Source: Gammaproteobacteria bacterium
Lineage (GTDB): Bacteria > Pseudomonadota > Gammaproteobacteria > Pseudomonadales > Azotimanducaceae
DNA: 12,925 nt
NCBI GenBank assembly: GCA_026706425.1
Contig: JAPOYW010000703.1
Location: 1,514-14,438, forward strand
Reading direction: 5' to 3'
Every line of letters starts with the position of its first letter. Positions within the stretch are counted from its first letter, which is position 1. The position numbers and the translations under genes were made by a program. This document shows positions 1 to 6,899 of this stretch, in pieces. The notes under the pieces were generated by a model that saw only the letters and a list, made by a program, of their open reading frames with translations, searched no databases and was not told the DNA's origin.

Positions 1-504
1 GAGCCACTTGAGTCCCTTGAGCGTCGGCGTCCATGTGCGTGGCCCGCGTTCCTCCTCGTGGAGTGCCGGCCGGTAGTGATCGATGGAGACGCGCAGGGTC
101 AGCCGTGATCCGTACCAGTCCCGCAGGGCGAGAAGCTCGGGGGCGCATTTCATCATCGGGCGCATCGCGTTGGTCAGCACGAGTACCCGGTAGCCCCTGG
201 CTAGACTGTCCGCGAGCATGGCTGGCAGGTCGGGATTCATGAACGGCTCGCCGCCAGTGAAGCCGATCTCTTCGGTGTCGAGCCCAAGAGCCGAAATCTC
301 CTCCAAGTACCGCCTCACCTCGAGGCGGTTCAAGTACCCCAGCCGGTCATTGCGCGGGCTCGATTCGATGTAGCAGTGACTGCACTGCAGATTGCACAGA
401 GTGCCGGTGTTGAACCAGAGCGTACGCAGTCGATCAAGGGATACCCGCGCACGCGGCGCGCCCTCGGCCGTCCAATCCGGATCGGCGAATTTCCCAGGTG
501 TCAC
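1..504 (-). CDS. Radical SAM protein, N-terminal part (runs off the left edge)
   Basis: Reading the minus strand leftward from about 504 gives an open frame of 168 codons that is still open at base 1. Near residue 45 it has the radical SAM cluster motif CNLQCSHC (CX3CX2C), preceded by LWFNTGT and followed by YIESSPRNDR. The glycine-rich SAM-binding stretch FTGGEPF comes next, then VLTNAMRP. This shows a [4Fe-4S]/S-adenosylmethionine radical enzyme; the reaction cannot be told from this fragment. The chosen start is GTG at 504-502, because the frame upstream has no ATG and reads into the divergent flavoprotein gene. TTG at 555 is an alternative. No clear Shine-Dalgarno precedes either. It is divergent from the halogenase-like gene with about 36 bases between starts, so the two may share a control region. 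Any C-terminal SPASM or twitch domain would lie outside the window. The family is sure, the start is not. Confidence 0.88.
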   Translation of the reverse strand, partial: MTPGKFADPDWTAEGAPRARVSLDRLRTLWFNTGTLCNLQCSHCYIESSPRNDRLGYLNRLEVRRYLEEISALGLDTEEIGFTGGEPFMNPDLPAMLADSLARGYRVLVLTNAMRPMMKCAPELLALRDWYGSRLTLRVSIDHYRPALHEEERGPRTWTPTLKGLKWL

Positions 505-524
505 GGCCCGCAGCGCCGGCGGAC

Positions 525-533
525 TGCTAGAGT
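525..533 (+). promoter_or_regulatory. Extended -10 promoter element of the halogenase-like gene
   Basis: TGCTAGAGT is a TGn extended -10 (TAGAGT at 528-533). It ends 7 bases before the ATG at 541, so transcription would begin at or very near the start codon. No convincing -35 box is seen. The element is inferred from sequence and position only. Confidence 0.45.
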
Positions 534-540
534 GTTGCGG

Positions 541-2133
541 ATGCCCGTTCGGCAAGCCAACGCGCGCGAAAACGCGGACGTCGTCGTGATCGGCGGGGGT
601 CCTGCCGGGAGCACGGCGGCCACGCTGCTCGCCCGCGCCGGTGTCAAGGTCCGGCTCTTCGAGCGCGAGCACTTTCCGAGATTGCATATCGGCGAGTCCC
701 TGCTGCCGGCGACTTTGGCCGTCCTGGACGGCATTGGTGTATTGGACGCCATCGAAGGCGAAGGGTTCAAGAAAAAATGGGGCGCGACCATGTGCTGGGG
801 ACGGGAATCCGAACCCTGGAGTTGGTACTTCGAAGAAACCAACAAGCGCTTCCCGCATGCCTACCAGGTCTGGCGACCTCGCTTCGACCAGATACTCCTC
901 GATCACAGTCGCGATTGCGGCGTCGATGTCCGCGAAGGAACCGCCGTCGCCCGCGTGCTGTTCGACGGCACCCGTGCGCGGGGCATCGAACTCGCGGACG
1001 GAGAACGCATCGGCGCAACGATGGTCGTCGATGCAACGGGCCAGTCTTCGCTGCTCGCCCGGCAACGCTCGTTGAGGGTATGGGATCCGGCGTTCCGCAA
1101 CCTTGCCGTATACGGCTACTTCCGGGACTGTACCCACCTGGATCCGCCCGACGACGGCAACATCTTCATCGAGTCCTACGCCAACGGTTGGCTCTGGAAG
1201 ATTCCCCTGGCCAACGGCGTGTCCAGCATCGGGGCCGTGGTGGACCGCGATGTCGGTGCGAAGGCGATCCGGCGTGCGGGGCTAAGCAGATTCCTCGACG
1301 ATCAAATCGCCGCGGCGCCGCGAACGGCCACCCTGGTCGAAGGAGGCGTGCGCGAATCCGCGCCCACCGCCGTCCGGGATTGGTCGTACACGGCCTCGTC
1401 CATGACCGGGCCCGGATGGATCCTCCTCGGCGATGCGGCTTGCTTCGTGGACCCCCTGTTTTCCACGGGCGTCCACCTGGCCGTGACCGCCGCCCATATG
1501 GGTGCCGCCTACGTCGCGACCGCATTGGCCGACGCGGAACTTGCCCCGGACGCCGCAGTCGCCTTCGAGCGTCTCTACCGGACCCAGTACGAGCACTTCC
1601 ACGAACTCGCGCGGCTCTTCTACGCGGGGAACCAGAGCGTCGAGTCCTATTTCTGGGAAGCACGGCGCATTACCGGCGAGCAACGCCCGCCCAGGGAAGC
1701 CTTCATCCGAGCCGTGTCCGGACAGGCCGCCGCCGGCTACGAACGATCCGTGCTGAGCCGGGCTTCGTTGCCCAGCGAGATCGAAACGGCGCTCGACACG
1801 TTGAAGCCTGCCCCCGTTGCGGAAGACATTGCGAACTCGCGTCCAAGACTTGCGCCCGGGCTCACCCTCGTCCCGTCAGCGGTGCTTGGCGACGGGCGGT
1901 TCGAACGCGGCCAGGTGATCCGGGGCAGCAAGCGCGTCGATCTGCCCGTGAGCCCGTTGGTTGCGTATCTCGTCCAAGGCATCGAGAGCCAGGGCACGCA
2001 GACCGTCAGCGAGATGGCGAACAACATCGCCGCCAGGCACAACCTGCCGACGGATCGCGTCCTCCCACCCCTGCTCGACGCGGCTCGTCTGCTGCTAAGC
2101 GATCACGTGCTTACCATCGACGTCCATACATGA
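541..2133 (+). CDS. FADH2-dependent halogenase-like flavoprotein with PqqD-like C-terminus
   Basis: This 530-residue protein belongs to the flavin-dependent halogenase/monooxygenase superfamily. It has the FAD-binding GGGPAGS (18-24), then RLHIGESLLP (47-56), and GFKKKWGA, which places a lysine at 79 where halogenases keep the catalytic Lys that receives HOCl. WLWKIP (217-222) is the WxWxIP halogenase signature. GDAACFVDPLFSTGVHLA (297-314) is the second FAD-binding stretch and most resembles the phenol/pyrrole branch (PltA, CmlS). Known members chlorinate or brominate aromatic rings, often on carrier proteins, using FADH2 from a partner reductase; none is seen here. Residues about 433-525 form an extra domain resembling PqqD-type winged helices. 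The frame is open from 376, but ATG 541 is chosen because an earlier start would overlap the divergent radical SAM gene, and the FAD motif begins near residue 13 of this start. The substrate is unknown. A non-halogenating monooxygenase is possible. Confidence 0.85.
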   Translation: MPVRQANARENADVVVIGGGPAGSTAATLLARAGVKVRLFEREHFPRLHIGESLLPATLAVLDGIGVLDAIEGEGFKKKWGATMCWGRESEPWSWYFEETNKRFPHAYQVWRPRFDQILLDHSRDCGVDVREGTAVARVLFDGTRARGIELADGERIGATMVVDATGQSSLLARQRSLRVWDPAFRNLAVYGYFRDCTHLDPPDDGNIFIESYANGWLWKIPLANGVSSIGAVVDRDVGAKAIRRAGLSRFLDDQIAAAPRTATLVEGGVRESAPTAVRDWSYTASSMTGPGWILLGDAACFVDPLFSTGVHLAVTAAHMGAAYVATALADAELAPDAAVAFERLYRTQYEHFHELARLFYAGNQSVESYFWEARRITGEQRPPREAFIRAVSGQAAAGYERSVLSRASLPSEIETALDTLKPAPVAEDIANSRPRLAPGLTLVPSAVLGDGRFERGQVIRGSKRVDLPVSPLVAYLVQGIESQGTQTVSEMANNIAARHNLPTDRVLPPLLDAARLLLSDHVLTIDVHT

Positions 2134-2164
2134 ACGACGCGCCGCCGTTGCGGACAGCGGTCGG

Positions 2165-2170
2165 TACAAT
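2165..2170 (+). promoter_or_regulatory. Candidate -10 box upstream of the FemAB-like gene
   Basis: TACAAT lies in the 66-base gap after the flavoprotein stop, about 30 bases before the TTG start at 2200. No well-spaced -35 box is visible. It could give the acyltransferase its own promoter in addition to read-through from upstream. Confidence 0.3.
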
Positions 2171-2199
2171 GTCAGCGACGACTTGACGCGCGACGCCAC

Positions 2200-3405
2200 T
2201 TGCCCGAACGAGCCGCAAGGATCCTGAACGACATCGACGCCATCGATCCAGCGGCGTGGAACCGTTGCGCGAACCCGGCCGGCAGTGAATACAACCCGTT
2301 CCTAGATCACCGGTTTCTGAGCGCATTGGAACAAAGCGGCAGCGTCTCGGCGAAGACCGGCTGGCAACCGTTCCACGTCGTGCTCTCGGATCGGGACCAT
2401 GGCCTGAACGATGCGATCGGCGCGGTGCCGATGTACTTGAAATCCCACTCCCACGGCGAGTACGTCTTCGACTCCGGCTGGGCGCACGCCTTCTACCAGG
2501 CCGGCGGCCGCTACTACCCCAAGCTGCAGGTGAGTGTCCCGTTCACCCCGGCCACCGGCCGGCGCCTCCTGGTGGCGGAGGACACGGACGACCCGGCACA
2601 AGTGGAGAACATGCTGCTCGGCGCGACGGTCCAGGTCGCCCGCCAACTCGAGGTGAGTTCGGTCCACTTCACGTTCATGCCCGAAGTACAGTGGCGACGG
2701 GCAGGCGAACTCGGCTGCCTGCAGCGCATCGATACCCAATTCCATTGGGAGAACGACGGCTACGCCTCGTTCGACGACTTCACCACCGCGCTGTCGTACA
2801 AGAAACGCAAGAACATCCGCCGGGAGCGACGCGATGCCTTGGCAGACGGCATCGAGATCGAGTGGCTGACCGGGGACATCAGCGAAGCGCAGTGGGATGC
2901 CTTCTACGGCTTCTACGTCGACACGGGTGGACGCAAGTGGGGCACGGCGTATCTCACCCGCGAGTTCTTCAGCCGGGTCGGCGAGAGCATGGGCGAGCAA
3001 GTCCTCCTCGTGATGTGCAAGCGCGCCGGCCGCTACATCGCCGGCGCCATCAACTTCATCGGCGGCGAGACGCTCTACGGACGCAACTGGGGCTCAATCG
3101 AGGATCACCGGTTTCTGCACTTCGAAACCTGCTACTACCAGGCCATCGATTTCGCCATCGAGCGGGGTCTCAAACGGGTGGAAGCGGGTGCGCAGGGCGG
3201 TCACAAGCTCGCCCGGGGCTACATGCCGAAACCCACCTATTCGGCACACTGGATCAGCGATCCCCGGCTGCGCACGGCCGTCCAACGCTACCTCGCCGAC
3301 GAACGACAGTACGTACGGGAGGACATCACCTACATCGAGGAACGCCATTCGCCCTTCCGCGTGAAGGTGGACTTCGACGGCCACCAGGCTACGAACAGCA
3401 ACTAG
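2200..3405 (+). CDS. FemAB-like / GNAT-fold N-acyltransferase (COG3146, PF04339 type)
   Basis: This 401-residue cytoplasmic protein matches the COG3146 'predicted N-acyltransferase' pattern. It opens with an NPFLDHRFLSALE segment near residues 31-43 and has GAVPMYLKSHSHGEYVFDSG and a central YKKRKNIRRER basic stretch. Its C-terminal GNAT-like half carries GRNWGS and EAGAQGGHKLARGYMP. These are hallmarks of the FemAB-like family, often labelled peptidoglycan biosynthesis although substrates of most members are unproven. The start is TTG at 2200: the only in-frame stop upstream is the flavoprotein TGA at 2131, no ATG or GTG lies between, and the family begins close to the NPFL segment. There is no recognisable Shine-Dalgarno. 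It follows the flavoprotein by 66 bases on the same strand, so co-transcription is plausible. A function in tailoring with the halogenase is only conjecture. Confidence 0.85.
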   Translation: MPERAARILNDIDAIDPAAWNRCANPAGSEYNPFLDHRFLSALEQSGSVSAKTGWQPFHVVLSDRDHGLNDAIGAVPMYLKSHSHGEYVFDSGWAHAFYQAGGRYYPKLQVSVPFTPATGRRLLVAEDTDDPAQVENMLLGATVQVARQLEVSSVHFTFMPEVQWRRAGELGCLQRIDTQFHWENDGYASFDDFTTALSYKKRKNIRRERRDALADGIEIEWLTGDISEAQWDAFYGFYVDTGGRKWGTAYLTREFFSRVGESMGEQVLLVMCKRAGRYIAGAINFIGGETLYGRNWGSIEDHRFLHFETCYYQAIDFAIERGLKRVEAGAQGGHKLARGYMPKPTYSAHWISDPRLRTAVQRYLADERQYVREDITYIEERHSPFRVKVDFDGHQATNSN

Positions 3406-3434
3406 GCGGCGGCGTCATTGGGCTGCCGATGGTT

Positions 3435-3440
3435 TACATT
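3435..3440 (+). promoter_or_regulatory. Candidate -10 box of asnS
   Basis: TACATT ends 7 bases before the asnS ATG at 3448. That spacing would put the transcript's first base at or next to the start codon. No Shine-Dalgarno lies between, which fits a leaderless or near-leaderless message. There is no strong -35 box. Confidence 0.4.
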
Positions 3441-3447
3441 ACGGCGC

Positions 3448-4791
3448 ATGAACCGTTGCCCCGTCAAGGCCGTCCTCGGCGATGATCCGGGGACCGAAGT
3501 CACCGTCAGCGGGTGGGTGAAGTCCCGTCGCACTTCGCGCGGCGGCTTTTCGTTCATCGCCATCAACGACGGCTCGTGCTTCGCCGACCTCCAAGTCGTA
3601 GCGGACCAGGCTCTCGACAACTACGACGACATCGTCGAACTCGGTGCCGGCTGCGCATTGGAAATCACCGGCACCGTCGCCGAATCCCCGGGAAAGGGGC
3701 AGGACCGGGAGGTCCAAGCGAGCGCCGTGAACATCATCGGCCGGGTCGACGATCCCGAAACTTACCCCATCGCCAAGAAGCGCCACACCTTCGAATACCT
3801 GCGCACGGTGGCGCACCTGCGACCGCGCACCAATACGTTCGGGGCCATCTCCCGGGTGCGCAACACAGTCGCCCAGGCCGTGCACCGCTACTTCGACGAC
3901 AACGGCTTCGTCTGGGTGAATACGCCGATCATCACCGCCAGCGACTGCGAGGGCGCGGGCGAACTGTTCCAGGTGACCACTCCGCCCCCGTCGAGCTTCT
4001 TCGGGCGAGACACGTTCCTGACCGTGTCCGGCCAACTCAACGTCGAGCCCTACTGTCTTTCCATGAGCAAGGTCTACACCTTCGGTCCCACGTTTCGCGC
4101 CGAGAACTCCAACACCAGCCGCCACCTCGCCGAGTTCTGGATGATCGAACCGGAGATCGCCTTCGCGGACCTCCACGACCTTGCCGACTTCGCCGAGGAC
4201 TTCCTGAAGAGCATTTTCGCCGAGGTGCTGCGCCGCCATCCCGACGACATGGCGTTCTTCCGCGACCGGATCGACAAGTCCGTCATCGAGCGGCTGCAAA
4301 ACGTCATCGAGTCCACCTTCCTACGGCTCGACTACGCGGAAGCCGTGGAAATCCTCAAGGCATCCGCCAAAACCTTTGAGTTCCCCGTCGAGTGGGGCCG
4401 CGACCTGCAGTCCGAGCACGAGCGCTATCTCACCGAAGAGCACGCCGGCGGTCCGGTGGTCGTCGTCAACTACCCCAAGGACATCAAGGCGTTCTACATG
4501 CGCTTGAACGACGACGGCACGACCGTCGCAGCCATGGACGTGCTGGTGCCGGGCGTCGGCGAGATCATCGGCGGCAGCCAGCGGGAGGAGCGACTCGACG
4601 TGCTGGATTCGCGCATGACGGACACCGTCAAGGAGGAACTGTGGTGGTACCGGGATCTCCGCCGCTACGGCTCGGTGCCCCACGCCGGATTCGGCCTTGG
4701 CCTGGAACGCCTGGTCCTCTACGTCACGGGCATGGAGAACATCCGCGACGCCATTCCGTTTCCACGGGTGCCGAACAACGCCGCGTTCTGA
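3448..4791 (+). CDS. asnS: Asparaginyl-tRNA synthetase
   Basis: This 447-residue class IIb aminoacyl-tRNA synthetase charges tRNA-Asn with asparagine in the cytoplasm. The N-terminal OB-fold anticodon-binding domain begins with VTVSGWVKSRR near residues 17-27. The catalytic domain has motif 2 FRAENSNTSRHLAEF (from F216; R217 and E219 contact ATP and the amino acid). Motif 3 is GFGLGLERL (414-422, ATP-binding R421). YPKDIKAFYMR and GEIIGGSQREERLDVL are typical of AsnRS and separate it from AspRS and LysRS. Length is close to the roughly 466 residues of E. coli AsnRS. The frame is open from a TTG at 3418, but ATG 3448 is preferred because it fits the family N-terminus and follows the TACATT box. 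It lies 42 bases after the FemAB-like stop. A dedicated AsnRS means the organism need not make Asn-tRNA only by transamidation. Confidence 0.97.
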   Translation: MNRCPVKAVLGDDPGTEVTVSGWVKSRRTSRGGFSFIAINDGSCFADLQVVADQALDNYDDIVELGAGCALEITGTVAESPGKGQDREVQASAVNIIGRVDDPETYPIAKKRHTFEYLRTVAHLRPRTNTFGAISRVRNTVAQAVHRYFDDNGFVWVNTPIITASDCEGAGELFQVTTPPPSSFFGRDTFLTVSGQLNVEPYCLSMSKVYTFGPTFRAENSNTSRHLAEFWMIEPEIAFADLHDLADFAEDFLKSIFAEVLRRHPDDMAFFRDRIDKSVIERLQNVIESTFLRLDYAEAVEILKASAKTFEFPVEWGRDLQSEHERYLTEEHAGGPVVVVNYPKDIKAFYMRLNDDGTTVAAMDVLVPGVGEIIGGSQREERLDVLDSRMTDTVKEELWWYRDLRRYGSVPHAGFGLGLERLVLYVTGMENIRDAIPFPRVPNNAAF

Positions 4792-4848
4792 ACACGCCGG
4801 CCCTCCCGGGGTCATACGACCATGACGTAAGGACAGTCGCCGGGAGCG

Positions 4849-4854
4849 TAAGAT
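4849..4854 (+). promoter_or_regulatory. Candidate -10 box of lipA
   Basis: TAAGAT ends 6 bases before the lipA ATG at 4861. A weak GGAG lies about 14 bases before the ATG, too far for a typical ribosome-binding site and upstream of the predicted transcript start. This repeats the near-leaderless arrangement of asnS. The 69-base gap before lipA also has a small GTCAT/ATGAC inverted repeat (4811-4815, 4822-4826) of uncertain meaning. Confidence 0.4.
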
Positions 4855-4860
4855 AGCGCC

Positions 4861-5811
4861 ATGCGTGAGAGCGGCACCAAGTACCAAACGGCGCACGGGT
4901 TCAGCGCCATCAAGGACGGGATCAAGGTCGTCAACCTCGACTCTGCCGAGGCGCCGTTGCGCAAGCCGCCTTGGCTGCGGGTTCGCATCGGTGGCAACGG
5001 CGAGTACGCGAACGTGCTGCGCACCGTGCGCGAACATCGCCTCGCGACGGTGTGCGAGGAATCCCATTGTCCCAACATCGGCGAGTGCTGGAACGCCGGT
5101 ACCGCGACGTTAATGCTGATGGGAGACGTGTGCACCCGGGCGTGCCGCTTCTGTGCCGTCGACACCGGTAATCCCAGGGGCTGGCTGGATGACGAAGAGC
5201 CGCACAACGCGGCCGAGTCGGTGGCACTGATGGGACTCAAGTACGTCGTCCTGACGTCCGTGGATCGCGACGACCTGCCCGACGGCGGTGCCGGCCACTA
5301 CGCCGCCTGCGTCCGGGCGATCAAGGCACGATGCCCTGGGACCACCGTCGAAGCGCTCACGCCCGATTTCCAGGGAGACACGACTGCGGTGGACGTGGTC
5401 GTGGACTCGGGCGTCGACGTGTTCGCCCAGAACCTGGAGACCGTGCGGCGGTTAACCCATGTGGCCCGCGATCCGCGCGCGGGCTACAAGCAGACCCTCG
5501 ATGTGCTGGCCCACGCGGCATCGCGGGGCGTGGTCACCAAGAGCAGCCTGATGCTGGGCTTGGGAGAAACCGACGCGGAAATCCGCGAGGCGATGACCGA
5601 CCTGCGCCGGCACGGCGTCGACCTACTGACCCTCGGCCAGTACCTGCAGCCGACCCGGAACCATCTCCGGGTGGCGCGCTGGGTCCACCCGGACGAGTTC
5701 GACGAATACCGGCTATGGGGTCTGGACGCCGGTTTCCGGGAAGTCGCCGCCGGCCCCCTGGTGCGTTCCAGCTACCGCGCCGACGAACTCGCGAAGGCGG
5801 TGCCCGCATAG
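4861..5811 (+). CDS. lipA: Lipoyl synthase (radical SAM)
   Basis: This 316-residue enzyme inserts two sulfur atoms into the octanoyl chain on lipoyl domains (pyruvate and 2-oxoglutarate dehydrogenases, glycine cleavage H protein). All diagnostic elements are present. The auxiliary-cluster motif CX4CX5C is at C65, C70 and C76 (CEESHCPNIGEC). The radical SAM motif CX3CX2C is at C91, C95 and C98 (CTRACRFC). The C-terminal RSSY (302-305) supplies the serine ligand of the auxiliary cluster. Length matches E. coli LipA (about 320). The ATG at 4861 is the only sensible start and follows a TAAGAT box. The octanoyltransferase gene lipB, a common partner, is not in this window. It converges with the toxin-like gene downstream with 18 bases between stops. 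Confidence 0.97.
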   Translation: MRESGTKYQTAHGFSAIKDGIKVVNLDSAEAPLRKPPWLRVRIGGNGEYANVLRTVREHRLATVCEESHCPNIGECWNAGTATLMLMGDVCTRACRFCAVDTGNPRGWLDDEEPHNAAESVALMGLKYVVLTSVDRDDLPDGGAGHYAACVRAIKARCPGTTVEALTPDFQGDTTAVDVVVDSGVDVFAQNLETVRRLTHVARDPRAGYKQTLDVLAHAASRGVVTKSSLMLGLGETDAEIREAMTDLRRHGVDLLTLGQYLQPTRNHLRVARWVHPDEFDEYRLWGLDAGFREVAAGPLVRSSYRADELAKAVPA

Positions 5812-5812
5812 C

Positions 5813-5827
5813 CGAACGGGCTGTTCG
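5813..5827. terminator. Small inverted repeat between convergent lipA and zeta-like gene
   Basis: CGAAC-GGGCT-GTTCG forms a 5-bp stem with a 5-base loop, sitting between the two convergent stops. There is no T-run on either strand, so as an intrinsic terminator it is weak. Confidence 0.25.
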
Positions 5828-5829
5828 AA

Positions 5830-6543
5830 CTACGCCGCCACGTAGCCCGATCGTTGTTCGCGGACTTGAAGCTCCTCCGACAGCCCCTCCGTGTGGCGCA
5901 AATCGGCCAAGGCCTCATCCCGTGACTTGAGAGTTGTCGCCCTTGGCAAGCCCATCGTCGCCTGCTCGACCCATCCCGCCTCGTGCGGGTCGAGGAAGGT
6001 GATCGTTCCGCCGCTGACCGCTGCCGCCAGTTTGTGCCAGAGTCCAGCGTTGTCGAGGACGTATGCGGCGTCGACAAGCCGTGCGACCCTTGGTGCGTTT
6101 TCGAACGAACGGGGAAAGCGTCGTTCCTGGGCTTCGACGGGGATGTCGTGGCCTCCCCTCGCGACGCGGATGGCGACTCGACCCTGGGTCATGCACGAGG
6201 AAGACACGGCCACGAAGACCATGACGAGTCGGTAGCCGGCCGCCTTGGCGCGTTCCGCACTGCGGACGATCTCCCGGCTGGTCAAGGTGGATTCGCGGAC
6301 CAACGAGCGGCCTTCGGCGATCAACGACCGGGTACGCAAGACCACCTCCCTGCCGGTGCGCAAGTCTACGGCTGTCCCGGCCGCAGAACCTGCGTTCAAG
6401 GACTTGGCGATCTCATCCGGGTTTAGGTATTCGCCCGAGTCGAATCCTGCCTGCAGAAACCGGTCATAGGCCGTGGACTTGCCCGAACCGTTGGGTCCCC
6501 CGAAGATGGTGAAGCAGGGTCGGCTACACGCACTGCTGCTCAT
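5830..6543 (-). CDS. Zeta-toxin-family P-loop kinase
   Basis: This is a 237-residue protein of the zeta toxin / UDP-GlcNAc kinase type. Walker A is GGPNGSGKST (15-24), followed by YLNPDEIA (39-46), RESTLTS (83-89) and RVAIRVARGGHDIP. That last pattern, a basic residue cluster before GGHxxP, is shared by chromosomal zeta-like proteins. Characterised zeta toxins phosphorylate UDP-N-acetylglucosamine and block peptidoglycan synthesis; whether this one does is inference. The frame is open upstream to 6618, but ATG 6543 is preferred: an AAGGTG lies 7 bases before it, and the fold begins (CFTIFGG) ten residues later. The start overlaps the end of the small upstream gene by 20 bases, as toxin-antitoxin pairs often do. 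No antitoxin of the classical epsilon type is recognised. A non-toxic kinase is the alternative. Confidence 0.82.
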   Translation of the reverse strand: MSSSACSRPCFTIFGGPNGSGKSTAYDRFLQAGFDSGEYLNPDEIAKSLNAGSAAGTAVDLRTGREVVLRTRSLIAEGRSLVRESTLTSREIVRSAERAKAAGYRLVMVFVAVSSSCMTQGRVAIRVARGGHDIPVEAQERRFPRSFENAPRVARLVDAAYVLDNAGLWHKLAAAVSGGTITFLDPHEAGWVEQATMGLPRATTLKSRDEALADLRHTEGLSEELQVREQRSGYVAA

Positions 6544-6784
6544 CCGAGAACACCTTGTACTTCTTGAAGAGTGCATCCATCCCAGCACGATCCGTTGGCA
6601 ACGGCGTGTGCGTCCCATCCGGGTGGTAGAGCACCGGCTTCCCGTCGATCTCGATCACGCGCGAAATGCCCAGTCGGTCGCATTCCTCGTTGAACTTGCG
6701 CCCGCCCTCGTCCAGCACGGCCATGAACTCGACGGGATCGAGATCTTCCATGTACTTCTTTCCTGTTGCTGCTGGCGTTGTCAT
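6524..6784 (-). CDS. Small protein upstream of the zeta-like gene, candidate antitoxin
   Basis: This 86-residue acidic protein is not of a family I recognise. The start is ATG 6784, with a strong AGGAG six bases upstream; the open frame continues further upstream but has no comparable ribosome site. Near the middle it has RVIEIDGKPVLYHPDGTHTP (43-61 region). That looks like a short beta-hairpin segment flanked by helical stretches (EFMAVLDEGGRKFNEECDRL before, and AGMDALFKKYKVF after). Its stop lies inside the zeta-like gene, a 20-base overlap implying translational coupling. Position, size and overlap make it the probable antitoxin of the pair; the sequence itself does not prove that. It has no obvious helix-turn-helix, so repression of its own promoter is not evident from the sequence. 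Confidence 0.7.
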   Translation of the reverse strand: MTTPAATGKKYMEDLDPVEFMAVLDEGGRKFNEECDRLGISRVIEIDGKPVLYHPDGTHTPLPTDRAGMDALFKKYKVFSDEQQCV

Positions 6785-6807
6785 CGAATGCTCCTGATGG
6801 TCGCGTT

Positions 6808-6830
6808 GGGTGCGATGCATGGTAGCACCC
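6808..6830. repeat. Inverted repeat over the antitoxin promoter (operator candidate)
   Basis: GGGTGC (6808-6813) and GCACCC (6825-6830) are perfect inverted arms 11 bases apart, with the palindrome ATGCAT between them. The repeat covers the predicted -10 of the toxin-antitoxin-like operon, where an autorepressor would be expected to bind. Its function is inferred. Confidence 0.35.
6819..6827 (-). promoter_or_regulatory. Extended -10 of the toxin-antitoxin-like operon
   Basis: On the minus strand TGCTACCAT is a TGn extended -10, about 35 bases before the antitoxin-candidate ATG. The AGGAG ribosome site lies between them, so this operon, unlike its neighbours, has a normal leader. The -35 region is poor. 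Confidence 0.4.
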
Positions 6831-6883
6831 GCGTCCGGCCCCGAACCGAGGAAATAGCCAATCTCGTCAGGGTGCCATCGGCG

Positions 6884-6889
6884 TATAAT
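6884..6889 (+). promoter_or_regulatory. -10 box of the cysS operon (consensus TATAAT)
   Basis: A perfect TATAAT ends 10 bases before an ATG at 6900. The transcript should begin around 6896-6900, about 110 bases before cysS. It diverges from the toxin-antitoxin-like promoter. No strong -35 box is seen at 16-18 bases. Confidence 0.6.
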
Positions 6890-6899
6890 CGCCGCCGCC

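Noticed and set aside
376..540. N-terminal extension of the flavoprotein by 55 residues (open frame from ATG 376)
   Set aside because: It would lie opposite the radical SAM cluster motif and coding region on the minus strand. The FAD motif starts normally about 13 residues after ATG 541, and a promoter-like box precedes that ATG.
777..2186. A 469-codon open frame on the plus strand in another frame
   Set aside because: It is an Arg-rich shadow of the flavoprotein gene in GC-rich DNA, with no recognisable domain.
2134..2199. A RiPP precursor peptide between the flavoprotein and FemAB-like genes
   Set aside because: The 66-base gap has no ORF beyond about five codons (ATG 2169) and no core-like sequence.
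3418..3447. TTG start for asnS at 3418
   Set aside because: It adds ten residues not typical of AsnRS and lies upstream of the -10-like TACATT; ATG 3448 fits better.
6544..6618. Longer start for the zeta-like protein at 6618
   Set aside because: It would overlap most of the end of the upstream gene and adds a Ser/Arg-rich stretch unlike zeta proteins; ATG 6543 has an AAGG site.
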